Counted from the stretch's first letter, positions 30,660 to 40,434 are shown. The stretch: 64,000 nt of DNA from Streptomyces venezuelae (GCF_008642335.1 NZ_CP029191.1:1302001-1366000), one strand, 5' to 3'. Notes: a model not told the origin generated them from the sequence alone. Made by a program: numbers and translations.

Positions 30660-30917
30660 GTGACCATCGACGGCGAGAGTGCCGTGGTCCCGGAAGAACT
30701 CGCTGAGTTACGCCGAAGCCTGGAGGTGGGCCTGGCCCGCGTCGACGGACGGCTCGCGTTGCTCAGTCAGCACGACGAACAGACCGCCAAGAACGTGGAG
30801 ACCATGGAGGCCCGGGTCGCCGCGCTGGAGAACACACGCTGGCCCCTGCCCACGATCGTCGCGCTCGCGGCGGTCGCGGCAATCGCGGTGTCGGTCTGGC
30901 AGGCACTCGGCCATTAG
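30660..30917 (+). CDS. Small coiled-coil membrane protein with a TTA codon
   Basis: An 85-residue protein: residues 10-58 are predicted amphipathic coiled coil (EELAELRRSLEVGLARVDGR, then ETMEARVAALEN), followed by one hydrophobic segment (IVALAAVAAIAVSVWQAL) at the C-terminus, giving a tail-anchored topology. No family recognised. Leu17 is encoded by TTA (30708-30710), which in Streptomyces requires the bldA tRNA and so ties expression to development. GTG 30660 has GAGAGGAG upstream; an ATG-type extension to 30615 exists but covers the ribosome site. The stop abuts the convergent NUDIX stop with no gap. Confidence 0.72.
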   Translation: MTIDGESAVVPEELAELRRSLEVGLARVDGRLALLSQHDEQTAKNVETMEARVAALENTRWPLPTIVALAAVAAIAVSVWQALGH

Positions 30918-31460
30918 CTAGCGCGCGTCCTGGCCGAGGCGCAGATGGTGCAGGAGGAGGAGTGCCGCGGCCATGTTGGCGGCCGGGACCTCCCCACGGG
31001 TCACCATGTCGGGAACCAGTTTGAGCGGGACCCACTCGCGGCGGTCCGACTCGAAGGCGTCCTCGGGATGACCGATGTACGTCCCCTCGTCGGACCAGTA
31101 GATGTGGTGCCTCGCGTCAGTGAGCCCGTTGGACGGCTCGACGCTCATGAGGTGCCGCAGCGGGCCCGGTCGCCACCCGGTCTCCTCCTCCATTTCGCGT
31201 GCCGCCGCGTACGCGATGTCCTCGCCGTCCTCGACGACGCCTGCCGCGAGTTCCCAGCCCCAGCTGTCGGTGATGAAGCGGTGCCGCCACAGCAGGAGCA
31301 CTTCGTTGGCGTCGTTGACGACGGTGGCCACGGCGACGGGCCGCATCCGTATGAGGAAGTGGTCCAGATGCCGGCCGTCGGGGAGTTCGACATCCGCGAG
31401 ATTGACCGTGAACCACCGATTTCCATACACAGTTTGTTCGCTCTGTTTCGTCCACTGCAC
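30918..31460 (-). CDS. NUDIX hydrolase
   Basis: A 180-residue NUDIX protein. The 23-residue box is intact: G-V-V-E-D-G-E at its start, REMEEETGW at its end, about residues 83-105. An N-terminal beta-rich part (VYGNRWFTVNLADVELPDGR) resembles ADP-ribose pyrophosphatases, suggesting nucleoside-diphosphate-sugar hydrolysis. I start at GTG 31460 (VQWTKQSEQ); the frame is open to 31550 with another ATG at 31514, and either could be used. Divergence of the upstream region is unclear because the TPR regulator gene ends 118 bases away. Confidence 0.87.
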   Translation of the reverse strand: MQWTKQSEQTVYGNRWFTVNLADVELPDGRHLDHFLIRMRPVAVATVVNDANEVLLLWRHRFITDSWGWELAAGVVEDGEDIAYAAAREMEEETGWRPGPLRHLMSVEPSNGLTDARHHIYWSDEGTYIGHPEDAFESDRREWVPLKLVPDMVTRGEVPAANMAAALLLLHHLRLGQDAR

Positions 31461-31577
31461 GGTTCTGCCACCTTCCGATCGGTAGATGGCAATATCGCAG
31501 CAGACAAAGTTCATGAGCAGCGTGTGTGCGCCTCGGAACGGTGAGTGCACGCGATCGCGGACCGGGGGCGCTGCGCG

Positions 31578-32927
31578 TTACAGGGGGACGCGCAGCGCCC
31601 CTGCGATGAGCTCGGCCGCCTCCGCCGTACCCGCGCAGTCGCTGCGGACCAGGTGCTCGCGCACAGCACGGAGTCGGTCGCGCAGCCGCTGGGACTCCAT
31701 GCCCCGGGCCTGTTCCGCCATTTCCACGGCCGTGACCACCGCCTCGTCGGTGTTGCCCTGGCGCAGTTCGATCTGGCTGAGCATGGCCAGGCGGTGCACC
31801 CGCCCGCGGTCGTGCGCCGGAGTGTCCACGGCCGCCGCGGCGTGCTCCCGGGCGCTGGCGAGATCACCCAGACTGAGCAGCGCCTCCGCCACTTGCACGT
31901 TGACCAGGCCGGGCTGGACATAGCCCGTCTCGTCCGGCTCACGGCCGCGCAGGATCCGGTCGGCCGCCGCCTCCGCACGCCGGATGCAGGACAGCGCGCT
32001 CCTGCCGTCGCCCAGGTGCGCGTACGCCTTGGCCTGCATCGCGTACAGGTCGGAGGCGAGGGCCGGGGTGAGGTCGCGCCCGGCGGCCCGCAGCGCGGCC
32101 TCCGCGAACGCCACCGCCTGGCGGTACTCACGCATGAACAGCGACTGGTTGACCAGGAGCGCGATCACATACGCGCCGAGCCCGGTGTCGCCGCTGGCCT
32201 TGGAGAGGCGCAGCGCCTGGTGGAAGTAGCGCTGGGCCAGGCCGTGGGCGTCGGAGTCGTAGGCGCAGATCCCGGCGATGGCGACCAACCCGCCGGTGGA
32301 GCGGTGGAGTTGGCGGCCCATCTCGTCGGTGTAGCTGCCGCGCAGCAGGGGCGCGACCTCGGCGTTGAGGAAGCCGACGATGCGGGAGCGCGTCGCGATG
32401 CCGCCGGTCTTGCGGTACATCTGCTCGTAGTGGGCGCGGGCCGCGCGCATCATCTCGATGTCGGCGGTGCTCACGGGGTGCCGTCCACCGCGTGACACGT
32501 CGACGTCCTCGGGCGGGTTCTCCCACTCCCAGACCGGCATCACGGCGGGTGTGCCGGTGACGGCGGGCGCCCCGAGCAGGTGCGGGCGCTGCTGTTCGTC
32601 CGAGCGCCACAGCGCGGTGGCCCGCTCCACGAAGCCGGAGAGGGTGGAGGCGGCCGTTCCGGTCCGGGCGGCGGGAACACCGGGCAGGCCGAGGCCGATG
32701 TCGTCCAGGGTGACAGGTCGGTGCAGGCGGGCGGCGAGGACTTCGCAGATCAGGTCCGGCACCTGGCCGCGCGGCCGCTGGCCTTTCAACCAGCGTGACA
32801 CGGCCGTGTGTTCGTAGCGGAGCGCGAGTCCTCTGGCCCTTCCGGCCTGGTTCACATGTGCGGCGAGTCCCGCGTGGGAGATGCCGGCCTCGTCGAGGAT
32901 CGCGTCGAGCAGGGTGTTGGGCTGCAT
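31578..32927 (-). CDS. TPR-containing HTH regulator (NsdA-like group)
   Basis: A 449-residue protein: an N-terminal lambda-repressor-like helix-turn-helix (residues about 5-75; SHAGLAAHVNQAGRARG, HTAVSRWLKGQRPRG) and a long C-terminal array of tetratricopeptide-like helices (residues about 200-440). The architecture matches Streptomyces TPR regulators such as NsdA that affect sporulation and antibiotic production; the exact orthologue is not identified. Start ATG 32927 has a purine-rich site; a longer open frame upstream crosses operator-like sequence and is rejected. A palindromic TTCACAC-GGG-GTGTGAA lies 47 bases upstream and may be its own site. Confidence 0.85.
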   Translation of the reverse strand: MQPNTLLDAILDEAGISHAGLAAHVNQAGRARGLALRYEHTAVSRWLKGQRPRGQVPDLICEVLAARLHRPVTLDDIGLGLPGVPAARTGTAASTLSGFVERATALWRSDEQQRPHLLGAPAVTGTPAVMPVWEWENPPEDVDVSRGGRHPVSTADIEMMRAARAHYEQMYRKTGGIATRSRIVGFLNAEVAPLLRGSYTDEMGRQLHRSTGGLVAIAGICAYDSDAHGLAQRYFHQALRLSKASGDTGLGAYVIALLVNQSLFMREYRQAVAFAEAALRAAGRDLTPALASDLYAMQAKAYAHLGDGRSALSCIRRAEAAADRILRGREPDETGYVQPGLVNVQVAEALLSLGDLASAREHAAAAVDTPAHDRGRVHRLAMLSQIELRQGNTDEAVVTAVEMAEQARGMESQRLRDRLRAVREHLVRSDCAGTAEAAELIAGALRVPL

Positions 32928-32973
32928 GGATGCCCTCCGGTGGCTCAGTGCTGCACACACTAATGGAGGTCCC

Positions 32974-32990
32974 TTCACACGGGGTGTGAA
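32974..32990. promoter_or_regulatory. Perfect TTCACAC-GGG-GTGTGAA palindrome, copy 2
   Basis: TTCACAC (32974-32980), GGG, GTGTGAA (32984-32990). Additional GTGTG/CACAC elements surround it (32954-32960, 33012-33017). It lies upstream of the TPR regulator gene and resembles the site at 30534. Confidence 0.65.
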
Positions 32991-33118
32991 CGGAGTGCCC
33001 GGATCCGGGGGGTGTGCGCTCTGCCGCATGGGGTGTGGGATCGCTTGACTGAGATGCCTCATCAGTTAAGGAGGCCGGCCGGGTCGCCGAGCTCCCCCCT
33101 CTTACAGTGCGGCGGCCC

Positions 33119-34180
33119 TCATCGGCGCCGTTCGTCCCGCCGTCTGCCCGACAACTCCATGGCGGGGCGGGCGGCGCATGCCGTCTCCCGTTGCTGTGGA
33201 GGGACCCGCGTGCGGTCGTTGCGCAGGACGAGGAGCGCCGTGTCGTCGGACGGCAACCGCCCGGTGTGGCGCAGGAGTCGGTCGTAGACCGCGCGGATGA
33301 CGCCCTGCGGGGAGACCGGCGGGACGCGGGCCGCTTCGGTCAGCGCGGCCCGCAGCGGGAAGAACTCCCCCGCCGCGTCGCGGGCGTCCTCGATGCCGTC
33401 CGTGTGCAGGACGAGTGCCTCGCCGGGCAGCAACCGTCCGCAGCGGAGCACGGGCAGGTCGGCGGGGAGCGGGAAGGGTCCGAGCGGCGGCAGCGGATCG
33501 CTGTCCGTCAGGGGCCGCGCGGTGCCGCTGAGCAGATGGGGCCAGGGGTGGCCGCAGTTGAGGGCGGAGATCCGGCCGTCCCGGTCGATCTCCAGGAGCA
33601 GGACGGTGACGAACTCCTCGGCCACCGGGGTCTCCGGCGGGTCACCGCCGCACGCGGGGTGTTCGGCCCGCGCGCGTTCGCGCAGGTGCCGACCGAGGGC
33701 GCGCTCCAAACGGCGCAGGACCATGGGCAGTTCCGGTTCGTCGTGGGCGGCCTCGCGGAAACTGCCGAGCACGGCGGCGACGGTCGCGAGGGCGGCGAGA
33801 CCGTGGCCCCGGACGTCGCCCATGACCACGCGCACGCCGTGCTCAGTGGCCGCCACCTCGTACAGGTCGCCCCCGACGGTGGCGCCCCGGGACGCGGAGA
33901 GCCGCCCGGCGGCGACAGCGAGGCCTTCGACGCGGGGCGGCAGGGGCCGCAGGAGTACGTTCTGCGCGGCCCCCGCGACCTCGCGCATCTGCCGCAGCTC
34001 CCGAAGCAGCGCCCGCCGGGCGTGGCATATCAGCGCGGTCCCGACGGCGAAGAAGACGGCGCTGCTGACGATCCGCGCCCCCATGCCCTCCTCCTGGGCG
34101 AGCGGACAGGCCAGTTTGTACGTGATGGCGACGGCACCCCACACCGCGGGCAGAGCCAGTGACCTCCCGAGACGGATCAT
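33119..34180 (-). CDS. PP2C-family (SpoIIE-type) serine phosphatase, membrane-linked
   Basis: A 353-residue protein with two N-terminal hydrophobic segments (about residues 10-25 and 35-50) and a C-terminal SpoIIE/PP2C catalytic domain. Metal-binding motifs are GGDLYEV, VVMGDVRGHGLAAL, LHTDGIEDARD and PSDDTALLVL. Such phosphatases usually reverse phosphorylation of anti-sigma antagonists in stress or differentiation pathways; no partner kinase or antagonist is adjacent. Start ATG 34180 follows GGAGGGG; an open frame upstream to 34306 is probably non-coding. Basic C-terminal tail. Confidence 0.9.
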   Translation of the reverse strand: MIRLGRSLALPAVWGAVAITYKLACPLAQEEGMGARIVSSAVFFAVGTALICHARRALLRELRQMREVAGAAQNVLLRPLPPRVEGLAVAAGRLSASRGATVGGDLYEVAATEHGVRVVMGDVRGHGLAALATVAAVLGSFREAAHDEPELPMVLRRLERALGRHLRERARAEHPACGGDPPETPVAEEFVTVLLLEIDRDGRISALNCGHPWPHLLSGTARPLTDSDPLPPLGPFPLPADLPVLRCGRLLPGEALVLHTDGIEDARDAAGEFFPLRAALTEAARVPPVSPQGVIRAVYDRLLRHTGRLPSDDTALLVLRNDRTRVPPQQRETACAARPAMELSGRRRDERRR

Positions 34181-34295
34181 GGCGGTGGCCCCCCTCCAGG
34201 GTTCAGCGCGCAGGCCCACCCCTACGGCCGGACTGATTCTGTCGACCGCATGGGCCGATCGGGTCAGGGCGCCGAATGAAGTCACTCGAACGAGT

Positions 34296-34332
34296 GAGGG
34301 GCTCATCCGGTGGTCCGGATAAGCCCCTCTTT
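34296..34332. terminator. Bidirectional terminator after pheT
   Basis: GAGGGGCTCATCCGG (34296-34310) pairs with CCGGATAAGCCCCTC (34315-34329) with one mismatch and a TGGT loop, followed by TTT on the plus strand. A separate TCACTCG-AA-CGAGTGA palindrome sits at 34282-34297. It ends the pheST transcript coming from the right. Confidence 0.82.
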
Positions 34333-34370
34333 GCGCCCCTTGTGCGCCTGTTATCGCCTACGGGCAGTCA

Positions 34371-36899
34371 CTACGCTCCGCGCAGCACCGCTCCCGTCCG
34401 CTCGGCCGCCGCAGCGACGGCCGCGTCGCGGGCCGCCGAGGCCTCGTCGACGGTCAGCGTGCGGTCGGCGGCGCGGAAGCGCAGCGCGTACGCCAGCGAC
34501 TTCTTGCCCTCGCCGATCTGCTCGCCCTCGAAGACGTCGAACAGCCGGATGGACTCCAGGAGTTCACCCGCGCCGCCGCGGAGGTAGTACTCGACCACGG
34601 CGGCCGGCACCTCCTTGTCGACGACCAGCGCGACGTCCTGCGTGGCCACGGGGAAGGTGGAGATCCGCGGCGCCCGCAGCTCCCCGTCCCGCGCCTGCTC
34701 CAGGCGGTCGAGGTCGAGCTCCATGGCGCAGGTGCGCGCGGGCACGCCGAGCGCCTTGACGACGCGCGGGTGCAGCTCACCGGCGTGGCCGACGGAGACG
34801 ATGTCCCCGTCGACGACGACCTTCAGCTCGGCGCAGCGGCCCGGGTGCCACGGGCCGTACTGTCCCTGGTCGACGATGAGCTCGACATTGGCCTCGCGGG
34901 CGATGGTCCGCGCCGCCTCGACGGCGTCGGCCCAGTCGGCCGGGCGGCCCTTGCCCCACCAGCCGGCCTGCTCGCGGGCGCCCGCGAGGACGACGGCGGC
35001 GTGCCGGGGCTGGACGGGCAGCGCCGCGGTGAGGGACGCGATCTCCTCGTCGGTGGGACGCCGGTCGACGGGCAGCCGCCCGGCGATCTTCAGCTCGTCC
35101 TGCGGGTGGAAGACCAGCCCGGTCTCGAAGAGCGCCAGGTCGTGCGAGCCGCGGCCGTCGTTGCGGCGCAGCGCGGACAGCAGGCCCGGCAGCAGCGTCG
35201 TGCGGAGCGCGGGCTCCTCGTCGGAGAGCGGGTTGACGAGCTTGACCACGCGGCGGTTCGGGTCGTCCGCCTCCAGGCCCAGCTGGTCGAAGACGCCCTC
35301 ACCGATGAAGGGGTAGCTCAGCGACTCCACGTAGCCCGCGCCGGCCAGCGCGCGGCCCACCCGGCGGTGCAGCCGCTGCCGCTCGGTCAGACCGCGGCCC
35401 GCGGGGGGCTTCGGCAGGGTCGAGGGCAGGTTCTCGTACCCCTCCAGGCGGATGACCTCTTCGGCGAGATCGTTCGGCTCGGCGAGGTCGGGGCGCCACG
35501 ACGGGACGGTGACCGTCAGGTCGTCCTGGCCGTAGACGTCGCAGCCGACCTGCTGGAGGCGGCGTACGACGGTCTCGCGGCCGTAGGCCACACCGGCGAC
35601 CTTGTCCGGGTGGTCGGCGGGCATCGTGATCGTGCGCGGCGCGGTCGGCGCGATGACCTCGGTGACGCCGGCCTCGGCGCTGCCGCCCGCGAGGAGCACG
35701 AGCAGGTCGACGGTGCGCTGCGCGGCGGCGGCCGCGGCCTGCGGGTCGACGCCGCGCTCGAAGCGCTTGGACGCCTCGGAGGCCAGCTTGTGGCGGCGCG
35801 CGGTGCGGGCGATGGAGATCGCGTCGAAGTGCGCGGCCTCGACGACGACCTCGGTGGTGCCGCGGACCTGCCCGGTCTCCGGGTCGGTCTCGGAGTCGGC
35901 GATCTCGGTGTTCGCGCCGCCCATGACGCCCGCGAGGCCGATCGGGCCGCGGTCGTCGGTGATGACCAGGTCACCGGCGTCCAGGACGCGCTTGGTGCCG
36001 TCGAGGGTGGTGAACTTCTCGCCCTGCTCGGCGCGGCGCACGCCGATCGTGCCCTGGATGCGGGAACGGTCGTACGCGTGCAGGGGCTGGCCGAGCTCCA
36101 TCATCACGTAGTTGGTGATGTCGACGGCGAGCGAGATCGGGCGCATGCCGACCTTCTGCAGACGGCGCTGCAGCCAGATCGGGGAGCGCGCCTCGGGCTG
36201 CAGGCCCGTGACGGTGCGCGCGGTGAAGCGGTCGCAGCCGATCGGGTCGGCGATCTTGACGGGGTAGCCGAAGGAGTTCGGCGCGGGCACGTCCAGGAGC
36301 GCCGGGTCGCGCAGCGGCAGGCCGTACGCGATGGCGGTCTCGCGGGCGACGCCGCGCATCGAGAGCGCATAGCCGCGGTCGGGCGTGACGGCGATGTCCA
36401 GGACCTCGTCGACGAGCTCCAGGAGCTCGATGGCGTCGGTGCCGGCCTCGTGCTCGGGCGGCAGGACGATGATGCCGCCGCTGCCGTCGTCGCCCATGCC
36501 CAGCTCGTCGCCGGAGCAGATCATGCCGTGCGACGTCTTGCCGTACGTCTTGCGGGCGGCGATGGCGAAGTCGCCGGGCAGGACGGCGCCGGGCAGGACC
36601 ACGACGACCTTGTCGCCGACCTGGAAGTTCCGGGCGCCGCAGACGATCTCCTGCGGCTCGCCGGTGCCGTTGGCCATGCCGACGTCGACGGTGCAGAAGC
36701 GGATGGGCTTCTTGAAGCCCTCCAGCTCCTCGATGGTGAGGACCTTGCCCACGACGAGCGGGCCCTTGAGGCCCGCGCCGAGCTGCTCGACGGTCTCGAC
36801 CTCGAGGCCGACCTCGATCAGCTTGGCCTGCACGTCACGGCCGGTCTCGGTGGCGGGGAGGTCGACGTACTCCCGCAGCCAGGAAAGCGGGACCCGCAT
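34371..36899 (-). CDS. pheT: Phenylalanyl-tRNA synthetase beta subunit PheT
   Basis: An 842-residue subunit of the (alpha-beta)2 synthetase that charges tRNA-Phe. Domains in order: N-terminal [18 protein letters not shown]-like tRNA-binding fold (about 40-155; [21 protein letters not shown]), B3/B4 editing domain (about 210-395), B5 (about 415-485), and C-terminal anticodon-binding FDX-ACB domain (about 750-842; [21 protein letters not shown]). Its ATG shares one base with the pheS stop codon, showing tight coupling. Full length. Confidence 0.97.
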   Translation of the reverse strand: MRVPLSWLREYVDLPATETGRDVQAKLIEVGLEVETVEQLGAGLKGPLVVGKVLTIEELEGFKKPIRFCTVDVGMANGTGEPQEIVCGARNFQVGDKVVVVLPGAVLPGDFAIAARKTYGKTSHGMICSGDELGMGDDGSGGIIVLPPEHEAGTDAIELLELVDEVLDIAVTPDRGYALSMRGVARETAIAYGLPLRDPALLDVPAPNSFGYPVKIADPIGCDRFTARTVTGLQPEARSPIWLQRRLQKVGMRPISLAVDITNYVMMELGQPLHAYDRSRIQGTIGVRRAEQGEKFTTLDGTKRVLDAGDLVITDDRGPIGLAGVMGGANTEIADSETDPETGQVRGTTEVVVEAAHFDAISIARTARRHKLASEASKRFERGVDPQAAAAAAQRTVDLLVLLAGGSAEAGVTEVIAPTAPRTITMPADHPDKVAGVAYGRETVVRRLQQVGCDVYGQDDLTVTVPSWRPDLAEPNDLAEEVIRLEGYENLPSTLPKPPAGRGLTERQRLHRRVGRALAGAGYVESLSYPFIGEGVFDQLGLEADDPNRRVVKLVNPLSDEEPALRTTLLPGLLSALRRNDGRGSHDLALFETGLVFHPQDELKIAGRLPVDRRPTDEEIASLTAALPVQPRHAAVVLAGAREQAGWWGKGRPADWADAVEAARTIAREANVELIVDQGQYGPWHPGRCAELKVVVDGDIVSVGHAGELHPRVVKALGVPARTCAMELDLDRLEQARDGELRAPRISTFPVATQDVALVVDKEVPAAVVEYYLRGGAGELLESIRLFDVFEGEQIGEGKKSLAYALRFRAADRTLTVDEASAARDAAVAAAAERTGAVLRGA

Positions 36900-38029
36900 C
36901 AGATCTCCATCCCGAACGGCCGGGTGAACCGGATGTCACCCTCGACCATGTCTCGCATGTCTTCGACGTTGTGGCGGAACATCAGCATCCGCTCGATGCC
37001 GAACCCGAAGGCGAATCCGCTGTACTTCTTGGGGTCGACGCCGCAGGCGGTCAGCACCTTGGGGTTGACCATGCCGCAGCCGCCGAGCTCGATCCAGCCC
37101 TCGCTGCCGCAGGTGCGGCAGGCGCGGTCCGGGTTGCCGACGGACTCGCCGCGGCACACGTAGCAGACCATGTCCATCTCGGCGGACGGCTCGGTGAACG
37201 GGAAGTAGTTCGGCCGCAGCCGGGTCTTCATGTCCGGGCCGAAGAGCGCCTGGACCATGTGGTCGAGGGTGCCCTTGAGGTCGGCCATGGTGAGGCCCTC
37301 GTCGACGGCGAGCAGCTCGATCTGGTGGAAGACCGGGGTGTGCGTGGCGTCGAGCTCGTCCGTGCGGTACACGCGGCCGGGGCAGACGATGTAGACCGGC
37401 GGCTCACGGCGTTCCAGGAGCGCGCGGGCCTGCACGGGCGAGGTGTGCGTACGCAGCACGACACCGGACTCGTCGCCGTCAGTCCCCTTCGGGCCCTGGA
37501 CGAAGAACGTGTCCTGCATCTGCCGGGCCGGGTGGTCGGGCGTGAAGTTCAGGGCGTCGAAGTTGAACCACTCCGCCTCGACCTCGGGACCCTCGGCGAC
37601 CTCGTAGCCCATCGAGACGAAGACGTCGGCGACGCGCTCCATCATCGTGGTCAGCGGGTGCCGGGCGCCGGCGGGGATCCGGTCGTACGGCAGCGTGACG
37701 TCCACCGCCTCCTCGACCAGGACGCGGGCGTCGCGCTCGGCCTCGAGCTCGGTCTGGCGGGCGGCCAGGGCCTTGCTCACGGCGCCGCGCGCCATGCCCA
37801 CGCGCTTGCCCGCCTCGGCCTTGGCCTGCGGGGGCAGCGCGCCGATCTCGCGGTTGGCGAGCGCCAGCGGCGACGTGCCGCCGGTGTGCGCGACCTTGGC
37901 CTCCTGGAGCGCTTCGAGGGAGTCCGCGGCGGCGAAGGCGGCGAGCGCCTCGTCCCGCATCCGCTCGATCTCTTCAGGTTTCAGTGCCTCGACCTCAACA
38001 GGGTCGTACGACTTGTTCGGTGCCGACAT
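36899..38029 (-). CDS. pheS: Phenylalanyl-tRNA synthetase alpha subunit PheS
   Basis: A 376-residue class II synthetase subunit. The N-terminal coiled coil (about 20-90) is followed by the catalytic core with motif 2 ([21 protein letters not shown]) and motif 3 ([16 protein letters not shown]). A CxxC pair of cysteines (CYVCRG...CRTCG) is a structural insertion seen in actinobacterial PheS. The start is ATG 38029 (MSAPNKSYD) after GGGAAGAG; the frame stays open upstream to 38119 but without conserved sequence. The 158-base leader to the histidine kinase gene shows no T-box or Phe-rich leader peptide. Confidence 0.97.
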   Translation of the reverse strand: MSAPNKSYDPVEVEALKPEEIERMRDEALAAFAAADSLEALQEAKVAHTGGTSPLALANREIGALPPQAKAEAGKRVGMARGAVSKALAARQTELEAERDARVLVEEAVDVTLPYDRIPAGARHPLTTMMERVADVFVSMGYEVAEGPEVEAEWFNFDALNFTPDHPARQMQDTFFVQGPKGTDGDESGVVLRTHTSPVQARALLERREPPVYIVCPGRVYRTDELDATHTPVFHQIELLAVDEGLTMADLKGTLDHMVQALFGPDMKTRLRPNYFPFTEPSAEMDMVCYVCRGESVGNPDRACRTCGSEGWIELGGCGMVNPKVLTACGVDPKKYSGFAFGFGIERMLMFRHNVEDMRDMVEGDIRFTRPFGMEI

Positions 38030-38187
38030 CTCTTCCCGTGCTTCCGGTTGGCTGGCGGATGGGTCCCCGTCAACGACTCGGAGACAAGCTGTCCCAGGTG
38101 TGGGGACACAAAGTGCCAACGACCGAGTCTAACGGGGGTGCGGTGAACGAATGAGCCCGCGGGCGACTCAGGGCGTCCTCGACAGGG

Positions 38188-39330
38188 TCACTGGAGATAC
38201 GCCGGGGCCCCCACGGGCAACGTAAATCGGAATCGGGCGCCGCCGCCGGGTGCGCGGCCGACGGTGATCGTTCCGCCGTGCACTTCCACGATGCCCTTCA
38301 CGATGTACAACCCCAGTCCCGTCCCGCCGCGCTTGCTGCCCCGCCAGAAGCGGGTGAAGACGCGGCCCATCGACTCCTCCGGAATGCCGGGACCTTCGTC
38401 GCTCACGGTCACGGCGGTCTCGGCGCCGCCCCGCTCGCGCGGAGACGAGGAGGGCGCCACCTCGATGGTGACGGTTCCCTCGCCGTGCCGCACGGCATTT
38501 TCCAGCAGGTTGCTGAGCACCTGGTCGACCTTGTCGGGGTCGGCCCAGCAGTCGGGCAGCGGACGCTGGACGCGGACGAGGAAGCGGTCCGCGTCCTGTC
38601 CGGCGGCGACGTGCGCCTGGATGTGGCGTCCGACGGCGGCGCCTATGTCGACGGGCTGACGGCGCAGCTCAAGCCGTCCGGAGTCGATGCGGGAGATGTC
38701 GAGGAGCTCGGCGATCAGCCGGGTGACGCGGTTCGCGTCGGCGTCGACGGTCTCCAGCATCAGTTTCTTCTGGTCGTCGGTGAACCGCTCCCACTTGGCG
38801 AGCAGCGTCGCGGTGAAGCCCTTGACGGAGGTGAGCGGCGAGCGGAGCTCGTGGGCGACCGTGGCGATCAGCTCGGCGTGGCTGCGCTCGGTGCGGCGGC
38901 GGGCCTCGGTGTCGCGCAGCGAGACGACGACGCGGCGGACGGGGCCGGTGCGGGCGGTGCGTACGTAGCGGGCGGAGACGAGGACTTCGCGGCCGCCGGG
39001 CAGGAGGAGGTTGCACTCGGGCTGGCCGACGCGGATGGCGAGGCCGCCGTAGGGATCGGTCAGCTGCCACCAGCGGCGGCCTTCGAGGTCTTCTAAGGGG
39101 AGCGCGTGCTCCAGGGGCGTGCCGAGGGCGTCGGCCGCCGGTACGGCGGTGATCCGCGCCGCCGCCGCGTTGAAGCAGATGACGTGGCCCGTCTCGTCCG
39201 CGACGACGAGCCCATCAGGCAGCTCGTCGGGGTCGAGTCCGAGGCCGCCGAGGTCACCGGAACCGCCGTGGTCCGCGCGAGCACGGACGAGGTCCTGTAC
39301 CCCCGGTGCTCTGCTCGTGCCCACACTCAT
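38188..39330 (-). CDS. PAS-domain sensor histidine kinase, no membrane anchor
   Basis: A 380-residue cytosolic kinase: PAS domain at about residues 30-130 (LPDGLVVADETGHVICFNAAAARI), DHp helix with phospho-acceptor His160 in IATVAHELRSPLTSVKGF, and an HATPase domain with N box DQVLSNLLENAVRHGEG, DEGPGIPEESMG and GGTGLGLYIVKG. No transmembrane helix is visible, so the signal is intracellular. There is no response regulator next to it. It lies between the ribosomal/SpoU genes and pheS on the same strand, an arrangement I believe is conserved in Streptomyces. Start ATG 39330; upstream open frame rejected. Confidence 0.92.
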   Translation of the reverse strand: MSVGTSRAPGVQDLVRARADHGGSGDLGGLGLDPDELPDGLVVADETGHVICFNAAAARITAVPAADALGTPLEHALPLEDLEGRRWWQLTDPYGGLAIRVGQPECNLLLPGGREVLVSARYVRTARTGPVRRVVVSLRDTEARRRTERSHAELIATVAHELRSPLTSVKGFTATLLAKWERFTDDQKKLMLETVDADANRVTRLIAELLDISRIDSGRLELRRQPVDIGAAVGRHIQAHVAAGQDADRFLVRVQRPLPDCWADPDKVDQVLSNLLENAVRHGEGTVTIEVAPSSSPRERGGAETAVTVSDEGPGIPEESMGRVFTRFWRGSKRGGTGLGLYIVKGIVEVHGGTITVGRAPGGGARFRFTLPVGAPAYLQ

Positions 39331-39410
39331 TCCCCGTACCCCACCTCTCGGACCTGTCGGGGCCCCCGAGCCCGTCACACTACTAGCTCGATGTGACGGA
39401 GCGGACCCCC

Positions 39411-40238
39411 TCAGCGAGTACCGGAGGCGCGCTGCGCACGGGCGGACGCATAGAGGCACACGGCGGCGGCCGTCGCGAGGTTGAGGCTCTCGGCTCTGCC
39501 GTGGATCGGAACGCGCACCACGGCGTCGGCGAGTGCGCGGGTCTCCTCCGGCAGCCCCCATGCCTCGTTGCCGAAGATCCAGGCGGTCGGGGTGCCCATG
39601 GTGCCCTGGTCGAGCTCCGCGTCGAGGTCGTCCTCACCCGCCCCGTCGGCGGCGAGGATCCGTACGCCCACGTCCTTGAGTCCCCGCACGGCCTGCTCCA
39701 CGGGTACGCCCACGGCGACCGGCAGATGGAAGTGCGAGCCGACCGACGCGCGCACCGACTTGGGGTTGTAGAGGTCCACGGAGGCGTCCGTGAGGATCAC
39801 GGCGTCGGCGCCCGCGGCATCGGCGCAGCGCAGGACGGTCCCCGCGTTCCCGGGGTCGCGGACGTTCGACAGGACGGCGACGAGCCGGGGCCGGGCGGCG
39901 AGGATCTCCTCGAACGGCACGTCGAGGAACCGGCAGACACCGACGAGGCCCTGCGGGGTGACGGTCGTCGAGATGTCGGCGATGACATCCTCGTCGGCGA
40001 GGTGCACGCGGGCGCCGGCGGCGCGGGCCTCCCCCACGATGTCGGCGTACCGCTCGGCGGCGTCGACGGTGGCGAACAGCTCGACGAGCGTCTGCCCGTG
40101 CCCGGCGGCCTCCCGCACGGCCTGCGGCCCCTCGGCGAGGAACAGCCGCTCCTTCCCCCGAAAGTTCCGCTTGGCCAACCGCCGCGCACCACTGACGCGG
40201 GGCGACTTGGGGGAGATCAACTCGGGAGCGGCGGGCAT
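39411..40238 (-). CDS. TrmH/SpoU family RNA 2'-O-methyltransferase
   Basis: A 275-residue SPOUT methyltransferase. N-terminal substrate-binding part (RRLAKRNFRGKERLFLAEG) is followed by the knotted domain: motif 1 NVRDPGNAGTVLRCADAAG, motif 2 AWIFGNEAWGLPEE and motif 3 VRVPIHGRAESLNLATAAAV. Location beside rplT and pheS parallels the Bacillus ysgA position. It probably methylates rRNA or tRNA; specificity is not determined. Start is ATG 40238; a longer frame to 40373 is produced by the dispersed repeat (WLIAQFPAPL peptide) and is not coding. Confidence 0.92.
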   Translation of the reverse strand: MPAAPELISPKSPRVSGARRLAKRNFRGKERLFLAEGPQAVREAAGHGQTLVELFATVDAAERYADIVGEARAAGARVHLADEDVIADISTTVTPQGLVGVCRFLDVPFEEILAARPRLVAVLSNVRDPGNAGTVLRCADAAGADAVILTDASVDLYNPKSVRASVGSHFHLPVAVGVPVEQAVRGLKDVGVRILAADGAGEDDLDAELDQGTMGTPTAWIFGNEAWGLPEETRALADAVVRVPIHGRAESLNLATAAAVCLYASARAQRASGTR

Positions 40239-40290
40239 GGACTCACCTTCGACAGGGGGACGGCTGGGGCGCCCCGCCAGGGGCGCCTTC

Positions 40291-40320
40291 AGGGGCGCGG
40301 GGAACTGCGCGATCAGCCAC
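40291..40320 (+). repeat. Dispersed Streptomyces repeat, copy A
   Basis: Thirty bases beginning AGGGGCGCGGGGAACTGCGC match copy B (48899-48928) with one substitution. It lies between the trmH-like start and the rplT terminator. Repeats of this kind are frequent in intergenic DNA of Streptomyces genomes; function unknown. Confidence 0.7.
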
Positions 40321-40375
40321 AGCGGACCCGCGGGCGGGGGCGAACGGACCTTGGCACACGAGAAGCCGAACAAAG

Positions 40376-40409
40376 TCGGACCCGCAGGCCAGACGGCCTG
40401 CGGGTCCGA
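40376..40409 (-). terminator. Intrinsic terminator of infC-rpmI-rplT
   Basis: TCGGACCCGCAGGCC (40376-40390) and GGCCTGCGGGTCCGA (40395-40409) form a perfect 15-bp stem with a four-base loop; on the minus strand it is followed by CTTTGTT. It lies just past rplT. Confidence 0.9.
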
Positions 40410-40434
40410 ACCTCACGCTCAGCTCAGCGAAGCG

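Noticed and set aside
32928..33062. Upstream extension of the TPR regulator
   Set aside because: The stretch contains the TTCACAC palindrome and CACAC repeats and has no conserved protein character.
33045..33069. TTGACTGA / TCAGTTAA dyad as an operator
   Set aside because: The arms are mismatched with a bulge, and its place after the PP2C stop fits a weak terminator; not firm enough to list.
38030..38187. T-box or Phe-rich leader upstream of pheS
   Set aside because: No T-box core motif, no run of Phe codons and no terminator/antiterminator pair were seen.
40239..40373. N-terminal extension of the SpoU methyltransferase
   Set aside because: The extension is generated by the dispersed repeat and carries its signature spurious peptide.
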